From Oryzias latipes (Eukaryota > Chordata > Actinopteri > Beloniformes > Adrianichthyidae): a stretch of DNA of 64,000 nucleotides. The stretch is from assembly GCF_002234675.1 (NCBI RefSeq), contig NC_019859.2, forward strand, positions 28,949,973-29,013,972. The letters are read 5' to 3'. Each line of letters opens with the position of its first letter. Within the stretch, counting starts at the first letter, position 1. The notes beneath the pieces were generated by a model, which did no database searches, was not told the origin of the DNA, and saw only the letters and a program-made list of their open reading frames with translations. Both the position numbers and the translations under genes were made by a program. This document shows positions 12,586-42,302 of this stretch, piece after piece.

Positions 12586-12593
12586 TGACGTCA
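12586..12593. promoter_or_regulatory. Full palindromic CRE upstream of ASPSCR1 start
   Basis: TGACGTCA lies 13-20 bp upstream of the ASPSCR1 ATG (12573-12571), in GC-richer sequence with no splice acceptor between. It is a consensus CREB/ATF site. Its position suggests a core-promoter element of a TATA-less housekeeping promoter, or a site in a very short 5' UTR. Function is inferred from motif and position only. Confidence 0.5.
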
Positions 12594-12779
12594 CAGCGCA
12601 CGTTTAAAATGAACTTTATTGAGAGTGGGCGGAAAATGAAACAAAAGAAAAAGAAAGAAAAATGAATACATATTAAATAAATGAGAAAAAAAATAAACAT
12701 AATAAACGAATAAATAAATGTGTGCAAGTATGTTTCATGTCCCTTTCGTTCAGTGTCCTGAAGTTTTTTTTGTGTTTTT

Positions 12780-13990
12780 TTCTCAAAAGAAACTTTATTA
12801 ACAACTGAGATATTATACAAGGATCAACAGTAAATATATAAACTACGTTACCACGAAAAACAATCACCATTGCCTAACATAAAATATATATAGAACATAG
12901 AAGAAAAGAATTAACATAATACAAACACACACACACAAAACAAAAAAAAGAACGTAAACCTTCCACAAAGGTTCATATTTGTTAGAGGTTCTCATTAAGT
13001 TTGTATTTCTGAACAAAACTAAGTAATTTCAAGCCATTTTTCTTTATTATATAATTGAGTGATTGAAAATCAAAACAGAGATCTTTATGAAATGTAATAA
13101 GAAGTGGTTCGGTCTTCAAAAATTTGTTTTTATGAATATAAAACCTTTCTTGCAATATCAGGACATTAAGAACAATAATTTCTGGTCTCTTAGATATTAC
13201 CACCCCGAATAAAACAGTTTTTGCGTCTAAATGAACTGGCATTGCAATTTTTGAAGAATTCCAAAAGCAGAACTCTCCCCAAAATGTTTTAATAACTCCA
13301 CAGTTAAAGAATAAATAATCCACAGTCTCAATGTCATTTAGAGAAAAACTGCAGCCGTTCTCTTCAAAGACAAAATGATGTCTCAAAAATTCCTTGGATG
13401 GGTAAATATAGCTAATTATTTTAAAATGATTGCATTTTACTTTTGGTAAAATAAAAATGTTTAGTTAATTAAATTTGATCTTAATTCAATTACATTTTCT
13501 TTAGAGAACTGTGTAGGAATGTATTTTGTTGTGGAAAAGTTTGGAAAAGTTCTTTGAAAAACAATCTTCGTATGAAGCTGTTGGCAATTCTGACTTTGTA
13601 ACCGGCTGTCCGTCCAAACAGAGAGAAGGAAGTTTTACTGGAACTTTATTTTAACAATAGATTTTGTGATAAACAAATCAACTCAGAGGAAAAGTTTTGA
13701 TCACAGCTTCATATTGTTTCCGATCCAATAATTGAAATTTGGAATACAAATTTTCAAACGTCAAAATGTTTCCAGAATGATCCAGTAGATGCAGAACAGA
13801 CCACATCCCCTTAGTGAGCCAGTTATTGTAAAACAAGGGTTTGTTTCTTCGTAACACATAGCTGCAGTTCCAGAGAGGCGTGATGTGCAGACTAAAATTG
13901 TGCTTATAAATTAGTTTCCAGTACAATACAGTGTCCTGCAGTTGAGTCATCTGGACTCGTCTCCTCCTGTAATCGTCCACTTGTCTTCAT
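12780..13990 (-). mobile_element. L1-type LINE, 5'-truncated 3' end of ORF2
   Basis: Two open minus-strand pieces (13980-13678 and 13386-12982) represent the C-terminal part of an L1 ORF2. The first carries 'LTKGMWSVLHLLDHSGNILT'. The second carries a zf-RVT-like segment around 'DIETVDYLFFNCGVIKTFW'. They are separated by frameshifts. A 3' UTR follows and ends at about 12780 with AATAAA. It lies between ASPSCR1 and TMC6. Confidence 0.75.
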
Positions 13991-14099
13991 CAGTCTGATT
14001 TACATTTTTTGAGCCTTTGTGTTTTGGAAGTGCAGATAGTTTTCTCATGTTTCTCAGTATGAAGAGTTCAGGTCAGCGATACTGATTTTTTTCTCTTTG

Positions 14100-14335
14100 A
14101 TATGGAGCTTAGTTAACCCTTGTTTTATCTTAGAAAGTGTGACCGTGAATGTTTTGTACATATATGTAAATAGAAATATGCGCATCATCAGGTTTTGTAA
14201 AAAAGGGTGGGAGCAGACACGATTTCTCTTCAACCCACTCCTTTTCAAGCACATTGTATCGTTTTATGTATTTTTAAACCACCGTGTTTACATTTGTATT
14301 GTGATTGATATAAAAAAATAAACTAAAATAAAATA
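14100..14335 (+). mobile_element. LINE 3' UTR-like remnant
   Basis: Sequence of the form 'gtgggagcagacacgatttc' followed by 'caacccactccttttcaagc' and an A-rich 'ataaactaaaataaaataaa' tail resembles the 3' UTR of fish LINEs. There is no coding part. The family is uncertain. Confidence 0.4.
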
Positions 14336-15774
14336 AACTAAAAATTCAAAGCTTTTTCTGGAGAAAAAAATAAAGTTTTTTTTTGGTTTTTTTGTTTGTC
14401 CTTGTTACATTTTTAGCTTGTCAGAGCAAAATGATAGAAAAAAGTCCAATTTTCTGTCAGTGGTTTATTAGTAGGATCATATTAAACCACATCCTTACCT
14501 TCTGCTGCACAGCAGTGTTTATGTTGTTTATAAGTTATTCAAGTATTTATTTGCCTTCACATGTATATATTTAAAAACAATGGACTCTATGCCAATGCTG
14601 TGATGTTTTTAGAATATAATACAGTTTTTTATTGACCCAACAGAGGGGATATAACTTATAGTAAAAGGAGAAAAAGGATGAAGACGCACTGAAGTCTTAT
14701 GACAGAAAATGCCGTGTTTGATTTGACCTATTTTTAATTCATCAGCTGCAGCAGGATTTTATTTGACGCCGGTTGTATTTCATTTTGAAAGGAACTTGTG
14801 TCAAAAGTGAGGAAGAAATTAAATTTGTTTTAAATAGGAAACTATATCATAGTTCTATTTCTATAATTGCAAGTGTTTAAAAGCTACATTTTCTCATTTT
14901 TGGCATTAAAGGTCCCACACTCCTGGTGTGACGGCTTGCACAGCTCTCACAGATGTGTAACCAATCAGAGAGCTGGTTCCATGCAAGTAGCAGTTTGCGG
15001 TAATAAAAAATTATATTTTGGTATCGTTATATTTAATTCACATTTTATTCCTCCTCATCAAAAAGCTGTTGTAGTTCGTCAAGACTCTCTCCTCCTCTAA
15101 AGGCAAAGATAAGGAGTTCGATTGGAGCTTTTGGCTTCTTGTGATGCAATTGGTTGGATCCGTTTGAATTTTTTGAGACTTGAGTAAGTCAGAATCTCCG
15201 TTTTTTTCTAACTTAGCTGCATTATGAGCAACGTACTAATCCAGACATCGGACGGAAGGACAAACACTCCATCTCAGGCTGGAGTGTTGCTTCCTCCCAG
15301 GAGATAATGTCCATGTGACCTAAGTCCTTTGTGGCTATGGAGCATGAGAATCTAACATGGATCAGACCATCTGAGGCTGCTGTAAATGCCTGTAAATGAC
15401 TGAAAAACACATGGAGGTGCTCTCCAGTGTTTTAGTGTGCTTGTCCTAAGTCAGGGTTGGGTCAGGGAGGGCCTTAAACTACAAAACTCCTCCCCATGGG
15501 CTCCATGCAGCCATCTTCTTCCTTCTTTTCTGAACATTTACGATGGAATTAGCAGTTTTGCCGTTTCTTCTGTTCAGAGACCCCGTTTGCCACGGAAACT
15601 ACCAATGGTAATGGAAAGTAACAGGAATCTCTTTTACCCTGAGATAAATCCTAAATAATGGATGCAGATGTGTTTTTTAATAATAGACTGGAACCTTGGT
15701 TAGAATCTACTTCCACTAGTTAATCTGTGTTTCCCCTTAAGCTGAACTACCAACACTCCTGTTTCAGTTACATA
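14336..15774. other. Intergenic sequence with nothing recognised
   Basis: AT-rich spacer between the L1 and LINE remnants and the TMC6 3' end. I found no exon with credible splice sites, no RNA gene and no repeat I can name. Confidence 0.5.
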
Positions 15775-15780
15775 TTTATT
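15775..15780 (-). terminator. Polyadenylation signal, TMC6
   Basis: AATAAA on the minus strand, 370 bp beyond the predicted TMC6 stop. It gives a 3' UTR of roughly 400 nt in the last exon. Confidence 0.5.
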
Positions 15781-16148
15781 ACAAAAACAGAGAAAACATT
15801 TTGCATTCATTTTGTTGCAGAACTAAAAAAAATAATAAACAAAAACATGCAGATCTAAAACTTGTTAAGCAAAAACTTTTTTCCAAAAAGTTTTAACAAT
15901 CAAGTATTTTTCCTATAACAGAAAAAACATGAATTGACAGTGGATGAGAAAGTGATCAGTGTCTCAGGTGATCCACACGGAGGCTGCTGCTGGTTTCTTC
16001 CAGACGCCTCAAATTCCTCTTTATTCTGGCTGTTGAGCAAACATCAGAGCTCCAATAATCTGTAGGAAGGATCCTGACTGATCCCAGCAAAGCTCCGGCG
16101 GGAGCCAGGCTCCTCAGCGGAGAAGGCTCTTCTGCAGGAGGAGCAGCT

Positions 16149-34898
<18,750 letters not shown>

Positions 34899-35701
34899 TG
34901 CTCCTCGATCCGCCCGGCTGTCGGCTTCGCTGTGGATCAAGCACAGAGGGATCACACCCTCACCTGTTCAGACCTGCTCTCCGTCATGGTGAGTCCTTCC
35001 TAAGGGCGGGGCAGAGAAGCAACACCTGTGTTAGTGGAGAAGGGGGGGGGGGGGGACTGGCTTGTTTCCCGTTTTTAAACAAACGCTGAGTGACTGAGAA
35101 CTTCAGCTGTAACTCTTATTAACACAAAAACCTTTTTAGGAGAAGAAGGGGTGAATATGTAACTGGTTAAGAACGACATCACAGTTTACAACTCCAAACT
35201 TTGACCCAACATCCCATAATTTCACACCGCCAAGAATTTAGTGGTCAATGGATCTGTGGTTTGTCTTTTTGATGGATTCTGGGCATTTTAAAGCACATTT
35301 GTCTCCAACATCAGTCAGCGATGCAACAGAACCTACAGCAGAAGAAGTGAATGAACCTCTAGGTGTTCCTCTGGCTCTCCTGAGGAATAGGAGAAGCTAT
35401 TCACCAATGAAGGGAAAGGTCTAAAAGCCACGCTAGGCCATTTCCAGTCACACATATCACAGTGTCAAACTTTTAGAGTGGAGTGTTCTCAGCTTTGGCT
35501 TTTGAGACATCCACAGAAGGGATCTGAAGGATGGAAAAGACCTTCAACTGCGAAGCATAGAGGTCCCTGTTCGCTCAGCTTTGTCACTTTACAGATTCCA
35601 AAATTTGAAACCACTGCATTCATCCAGACGTTCAGGTTTGCAGGGTTTGGTGCAGAGTTTCAAAACTTGATGGAAGCAATGAGCAGCGGGTTAGCAGAAC
35701 C

Positions 35702-36130
35702 AGACCATGTTTAGACCAGGACTAGCTCTGAATCCGACCAGGAACAGACCAGAGCCAGCTCTAGATCAGACCAGAAAAGACCTGAACCAGACCAGGATCA
35801 TACCAAAAAAGACCTGAACTAGACCAGAATCAGCCAGGATCAGACCAGCAATAGCCCAGATCCATCTTTGGATCAAACCAGGACCATATCAGAAATAGAT
35901 CACTACCAGACAAGGAATAAACTCGATTAGACCAAAAACATGACCTCGATTGGACCAAGATAAAACCAGGACAGGACCTGGTTTAGACGAATAACAGAGT
36001 AAGATCAGACCAGGACCAGACCAGAATTAGACCACAACCAGCTTTAGATCAGATCAAAACCAGACCAAGATAGAAACAGGATCAGCTCTGGATCAAAACA
36101 AAACCAGACAAGGATTGGACCAGGATCAGA
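35702..36130. repeat. Degenerate 'gaccag'-based tandem tract
   Basis: More than 40 occurrences of variants of 'gaccagga', 'gaccagaa' and 'gatcagac' at irregular 10-20 bp spacing, with no long open frame. It looks like an old, decayed short-unit minisatellite. It lies about 0.8 kb upstream of the TMC6 start codon. Confidence 0.75.
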
Positions 36131-36692
36131 ACAACTTTGGATCATTGATGGCTGACGCTGCTTCAACTTGAGTATTCTCAGTAACATGTAAGGTTCTGGT
36201 TTCTACAGCATATGTGAAAGCTCTTTGTTCAGAAAATGGAGTGCCAGTAAAGACTTGCAATTGTGTCATAACATCTTGCGTTTCTGGTGCGTAACATTTT
36301 AGAACATCAAATGGAAGAAGAGTTACAGAAAGGAAGGCTGCGCTCACTCTGGTTGCTGCTTGAGAACGCTCTGCTGTGTGAGACTGAACTGAGCAAAACG
36401 AGGCAGAGTTGCTGATTGTACATTTCTGAGTGAGACACTCCAAAGCTGTGCATGCGTGTCTGCTCGTGTAGAACAGGAGACACAGCTGCTCCAAAAGAAA
36501 CTTGGACGTGTTGGAACGTCTTCTGAAGCTCCGAATAAAGAAACATGAGTGACGTGGCTGCAGACGCTTCGATCAGGACAACCCCTGTCCAGCTCCACCG
36601 CCAGATACAGTTTCCTCAGTCTGAAGATCTTCAAATGTGAGCACAAGACCAGCCAGAAGCATTACATCAAGTTGTTTTGAGGGATTCTGTTG

Positions 36693-36694
36693 CC

Positions 36695-36711
<17 letters not shown>
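36693..36711. repeat. C homopolymer followed by (CA)n
   Basis: About 19 C, then a short (CA)8 tract to 36726, in the TMC6-TMC8 spacer. Confidence 0.85.
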
Positions 36712-36725
<14 letters not shown>

Positions 36726-37511
36726 ACTCAACAAAACAACAATGTGCATTCCTTCACAGTTACACATGCAGGAATGAGCATAAACTGAAGGTTTCTTTTG
36801 CCTAGAGCACGTCTGTCTGGTTTCCAAAAACATATACAAATAACCAAATGTCTTTAGCAGGAATCAAACCTTAAGTTTGTCTTTCCAGTTCATTCTATCA
36901 AGAACAAGCTGATACAACCTGACCCCCCTCCCCCCCAAAGAAAGAATAAAAAAAAAAGAAGCATACATGCTCCTCCTCATTAAGCAGGTCTGGAATCATC
37001 TTCACCCTGAGACACTGAACCTACAGCTCAAACACTGACGGTGGTTTAATGCGAGCAGCAGCTACTGCAGGGTTTCTGGGACAATGCCTCCTTCAATGAA
37101 GTCGTCAGAGTGCTGAATCTGAAGACTCGAGCGGCTCTCTGAGGGAGGAAGCTGTGGGAGTCAAAGTGGATCAGAGCATGAATAAAGACAAAGACGACGT
37201 TAGCCTCCGGTTCATGAGTCTGAAGTGCAAAAGGAGCCCAGGCAAAGTGCTTTCAGCTAATTTGTAGCATTAACAGAAACCCGCTATCAGGGGCTCCTCC
37301 ATTCTTTCAGGGAGGGGGACCTTTTTTTTCTCTACTTTTAAAGTATTCAACAGCTGTGGGGACCTCGGCCCACACAGAGCAGTGTTAGCCCTACTTTGTC
37401 AGAACTGTCAGGGTCCAGCGTGGACACTACAGCGTGGAAGAACATGGAGAAGTGGACACTGAGAACTGAACAGAAGATGGCAGAAGCTTTCCAACTGCAA
37501 AAAGGCTGCAA

Positions 37512-37539
<28 letters not shown>
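37512..37539. repeat. 28-base C homopolymer
   Basis: An uninterrupted C run in the TMC6-TMC8 spacer. It is the second longest G/C run of the window. Confidence 0.9.
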
Positions 37540-37543
<4 letters not shown>

Positions 37544-37689
37544 TTCTCCTCATTTCCTCCTCGAACCCACGCCACCTTCAGCTGATCAGGAGTCACGGTC
37601 GCATGAGCTTCTTCATTGTCAAAAGGACAAAACACGCTAACGCTCTATTCATGCAGACACGCACGCTGACACACTGAAACTTGACATAA

Positions 37690-37865
37690 ACCTTTGCTGC
37701 TGCCTCACAGAAGGAGGGTCCTGGTTCAAATCCTTCCTGCATGAAGTCTGCCTGTTCGCCTGGTTCATGTGTGGGATTTCACTAGCTTACTCCCACAGTT
37801 TAAATACATGTTTTGTAGGTTTACTGGTGACTCTACTTGTCCATTAAGCCACAAGCACGGCGGCC
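37690..37865 (+). mobile_element. tRNA-derived SINE fragment
   Basis: It carries 'tgctgcctcacagaaggagg', the B-box-like 'ctggttcaaatccttcc' and a decayed body ('gtttactggtgactct'). It is the same family as the SINEs at 11700 and 58915, in the plus orientation. Confidence 0.55.
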
Positions 37866-38924
37866 TGCGGATCAAGAATGCGCTAAACAGACATTCTTGT
37901 GTTCACACTGGACTGTCGCTACCCGATACTAATGTATGCACTCACAGTTAGAAGAGGCTTGTTGCAAAATGTCATCATATTGCAAATCTCATGATTTCAC
38001 AGCTCTATTAAAATAAAAACTTGGTGTCATAATTCCAGTCGGGCACAGACTTTCTCCTCCATGATCAAATGGTTGGCAGTTCTGCGTTTTGAATAAGACA
38101 CTACCCACACGTCACTAACAAATCAGAGTCCCTGGTTGGTCAAAGTTCAACTGGTTTAACTTTCAGCGCATGTCCAATGGCTGTCGGAAAAAGGGCTCTA
38201 CAGCCTTTATACATAGACTTTTCATTGGAAGCGGGTGCTTGACCGCACATAAGATCAGGCATGTGGTCGTCTGTCTCTGTGTGGTCCTATGATGGACAGA
38301 ATAACTGTCCACGGTGAACCCACTGACAGTAAATGAGAACTGGACAGAGCAACCCCCCCTCACATTTCAAATGGCAAGTACAGTACCCGCTGATCCCAAA
38401 AAGCCGAAATCCCATGTTGAGAAACAAACAGCTATTACTCAGTCATTATGTTCATCAGAATGACCATTATTGCTCCGATACCTTTTTTTTTAACATGTTC
38501 TTGCTAATTCTATTTTTTTTCCAGGAGATTTTTGCTGTAGCATAAGTTATTCAAGTAACACACTGCCCAACCAAATGCCCCAATTAAAGTAGGTGGCCTT
38601 GCGCCGAGCCTTCGAAGCATTTGACTGACAGATTCTGCCGAGCCCGCATTCAGTGGAGAGGGTGTGGCCTTCCAACATGCTCACTCCTGATTGGAGAGAG
38701 TGGTTGCTATAGAAATGTGCACTCAGAATGACATGAACCAATCACAGCATACTGAGGATATCTGCTTCCAACACGGCGCCAGACATTGAGCGGAAAACGG
38801 GCAACTGAATTGACATTATTTTTTTGGTACCAGAAGTAAGGCATTTTCTGCGGAGGACATCGTACGTGATTTGTCCAGTTCTATTATACAGTCAATGGGT
38901 GACCCCACCTTCATCTGAAAGAAG

Positions 38925-38995
38925 CTGGGATAGGCTCCAGCAACCCCATGACCTGAATTGGGATTAAGCAGGTTTAGAGGGTGGATGAATGAATT
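38925..38995 (+). mobile_element. SINE tail fragment
   Basis: 'gctgggataggctccagcaa' followed by 'ggattaagcaggtttagagg' and a GGATGAATGA tail. This is the 3' part of the same SINE family as at 58915-59195. Confidence 0.5.
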
Positions 38996-40758
38996 TGCAG
39001 ATGTCCCACCTGGAGGGGAAGACCTCAAATAACCCAATTTTGCTTTAATTTGGAGAGAAGACACCAGATGGGTGGCGTTCTTCTGGGGAGCCTCCTCTAG
39101 AAGTTGTTTTGGGGATCAGGATGATGATGAGGGATTTCACATGTTTGTGTTTTACCGTGTTCAAAAACTCTGTCTGTTCTGGAAGCAGTCGTGACACCAT
39201 CTGGCTTTAATATAAAGTCTTTTTCAGGAGGCTTTCAGAGAAATGAGAAACACGAGCAGGGCGGGAACATGTTTCATTATTATGGGATGGTGGTTCTTTT
39301 GTTTTGCCCCCTGCATTATAAGCCCTGGTCGATCGCTGCCCGTGAGGGTTCAACATTCTGGAGGAACATATGTGGATAAAGTATTACTTCAAAACAAGGC
39401 AGTTTCCGTTTTCATGGTAATAATCGCTGAGTGTAACATTACGGACATTTCGTCCAAACATCTGAGAAATAATAACATTTCAGTTACACAACACTGCAGT
39501 ACTTTTTTCACCAGTCACTTTTTCACATTGACTCGGGTAACGCTACTTTGACTTTCACTTGAGTGTAAAGTAACGCGACTCTGACCTGTGAATTCGGGTT
39601 CGTGGACTCCCCGGTTAGCTGATGACCACTTCACTGACGGATGGGAAAAAGTGACTCACTTTTTGATTTCGGGGGGTGTGGAGGAACGCGGAGCGAGTGT
39701 GAGGGGGAACATGCACCCCTCTGCAGAAGATGGCCATCCCCGGGGGTAGTAAACTGACTGAGGAGGGTCGAGGGGGTTCACAGGCACCCCCTGACAAGTT
39801 TTTTTCGAATGTTTTTGCTCTCATGTGACGACCAAAAACAACCTGTTACCGATAATGCCATCCCAACAACCACCACCCCGGAAAATACAAACCCGCCAGT
39901 TTCACACAACGAAATGTGAAATAGCAATAAAACCGGTCAAAAGTAATCCATTACTTACTGTTCTGATACCGGACTGTCCGGCTGAATCCGAGTGCCCCGT
40001 TTCTGACAGTCAAAATACTGCACTCACAGCAAAACCACGAGGATGAAACCATTTACAGGTTCACTTTTAAATATGATTATTAAAATAATTTAGACAACTT
40101 CCTTATGCCAAATATCTTTTTCCTTCAATTTAGAAATTCACGTTTAAACGTGTCAAAAATCTAACTGATTTAAACTTTGAAGGATTACGACTCAACGTAA
40201 AGGTGCCCCCTATAAAGTTGTAGTACTTGGTACAGTCCCCGTCGAGTGTCTTTGGTGTTTCAATCAAACGGGAACTGGACTGACGTAACCACTGCGGTTA
40301 CCTCGTTTGACGAGACAAGATCTCCCGCGAACCAATTATCCTGCGAGTTACTTGGAAACTGTAACGCATTACAGGTTACGTTTATTGAAAAACAATCCTT
40401 AATTTTACTGTCTTGAAATTTTAATGGACGACTCTACTTTGAGGTGGTCTCATCAAGCAGAACAAGTTTTCTTCAGGACGTTTTCTCTTCAGAAGACAGT
40501 TTAATGAGGATGGTTAGTCTGGGTACCAGTTTCCCTGAGCAAAAAGTAGTACACTTGATTAAGTAGCCTATACATGAGTATAAGCATAGCAAGTATACTA
40601 CAGACCATGAACTTCTAGTGAAGGAAGTGTTAACTGAATACTTCTAAAGACTAAATTGGAACATTTTATGTTTACAATATATAGATCACATATAAAAAAT
40701 AAAATTCAAGTATACTGCTTAACTTTTAGTATAGACTAAGCATACTAAGTACACTTAA

Positions 40759-41488
40759 AGATCCACTCCAATGAAAATCTTTGTGGGTGCTTTTAAAATG
40801 GTTTTGTGGCATTTTTCTTATGATTCTTATGACATATACAGTATAAAAAAATTAAAACAGGCATAAAATGGGTGTAAAGGGTGTACCCTGCTCTTTGCCC
40901 AACAGTAGCCATGTAGGTTCTGGAAACCCTGTGGGTTAAGAAAATGGATGGCTTGTATTAAGTGTAAATTTGTGTTTATGATTATTTTTTATTCAAATCG
41001 TTCTGAATCAGGAGGAGATGAAAAAATATATATGAAAAAGCTTGTACTTGTGACGTTGGTACTACAATCAGCAGACCAGAGACTCCCTGCTCTGCTTCAT
41101 TCTGCTCCACCTGCAGACAATGGATCCATGTAAGTCTTTGTTTTCCTCGTCTGAGCTGGCATCTGGCTCAAAACTCTACGACTGGATAGCTCCAATACTG
41201 CTCGCCATTTTTGTTGCACTGGTAATGTTAGGTTTGGGTTGTGAGGGGCTGTAAGCTAGCGGGCGAGTGGGTAAACAAAGAGATGATGGGAATGGGCTTA
41301 CACTGTGCCAACAGTTTCACCCACAACTCAGAGGTAATTTCTAATGATCTACTGCCACTCTGCAGAAACTAAGTCCTGGAAAACAACACAGTTTTTTTTT
41401 TTAGTTTGGCTAAAAACGGCATAATCGTAATTAAAAGACCACTGGAAACACTTTCACAATAGATCAGAAGATGATCGGAGTGGGACTT
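40759..41488. mobile_element. piggyBac-like MITE
   Basis: A 730-bp insert flanked by TTAA on both sides (40755-40758 and 41489-41492). The inverted ends are imperfect: left 'agatccactccaatga', right ending in the complement of 'aagtcccactccgatca'. The TTAA target fits piggyBac-type integration. There is no transposase. It lies about 0.8 kb upstream of the TMC8 start codon. Confidence 0.6.
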
Positions 41489-42302
41489 TTAATAGAATAC
41501 GTTTTGATGGGGAAGCTCAGCTGTGTGGATTTTAAGCTAGGACAAAGAAATATTTGTAATATATCTTAGGTCTATTTACATTAGACAGGACTGTATTTAG
41601 ACTGTTGGGTGAGATCTGTGTGGCAAAGACTGAGCGTGGTGCGAAGAGATGATTCCTTTCACAGGAAGTGGCTTCACAGTTCCTTCTAAAGGGCAAAAAC
41701 CGGAAAGCTTGAAACGCCTCTGTGGTGCTAAAAGCCTCCTGATTGATCAGGAGGGGAAAACCTCAGTCACTTGCCACACGATACTTTAAATGTAATGCTG
41801 AAAAGGATCCCTAAACCTATTTAAAATAAAAGTGTACAAACTAGTGGAACAACACAGATCTTTAGTCGATACTAAACTGTTTAAGTTACGGTAAAGGTAA
41901 AAGTTAACAAAAGTATTATACATGATATACAGTGTGTGTTGGGTATCTTTGTTTCTTTAAAATGACCAAACTTTATTGTTCAAATGTTCGGAGCAGTCAC
42001 CTGCATGTGTGCGTGTATTTCTTGTCATCAGCAGTTGCATCCTGTCACATGATTTCCTATGTCAAAGTCAGCCTCAGTGTTGACAGACACACGTCTGCAT
42101 CACCTGCAGGACAGAGTTAGTCTCTTTCTGACATGCAGAGGATGTGGCCTCAAGACGCTTATTTGGATCTTAGGGTGGAAGCTTTTTCTTATTTATAACA
42201 TCTTTGAGTTGGAGCTTCATCAGAAAACCTTTGGAGATGTGTTTTTTGTGAAGACGTCATTTTTATTTTACTTTTTTTTCATAAAGAGGACGGAAAAGGA
42301 AA

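Larger units (their letters stand above)
34899..42302. other. Divergent TMC6-TMC8 intergenic spacer
   Basis: A 7.4-kb spacer between the start codons of two head-to-head genes, which should hold both promoters and any non-coding first exons. It contains two G/C homopolymers, a degenerate 'gaccag'-rich tract (35702-36130), SINE and MITE fragments (37690-38995) and a piggyBac-like MITE (40759-41488). The parts 34900-35700, 36130-36690, 39000-40700 and 41500-42300 hold nothing I can name. No TATA box can be assigned with confidence. Confidence 0.6.

Noticed and set aside
36126..36646. Minus-strand open frames of about 100 codons in the TMC6-TMC8 spacer
   Set aside because: No domain, no splice context and no related copy were seen. 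The lengths are within chance expectation.
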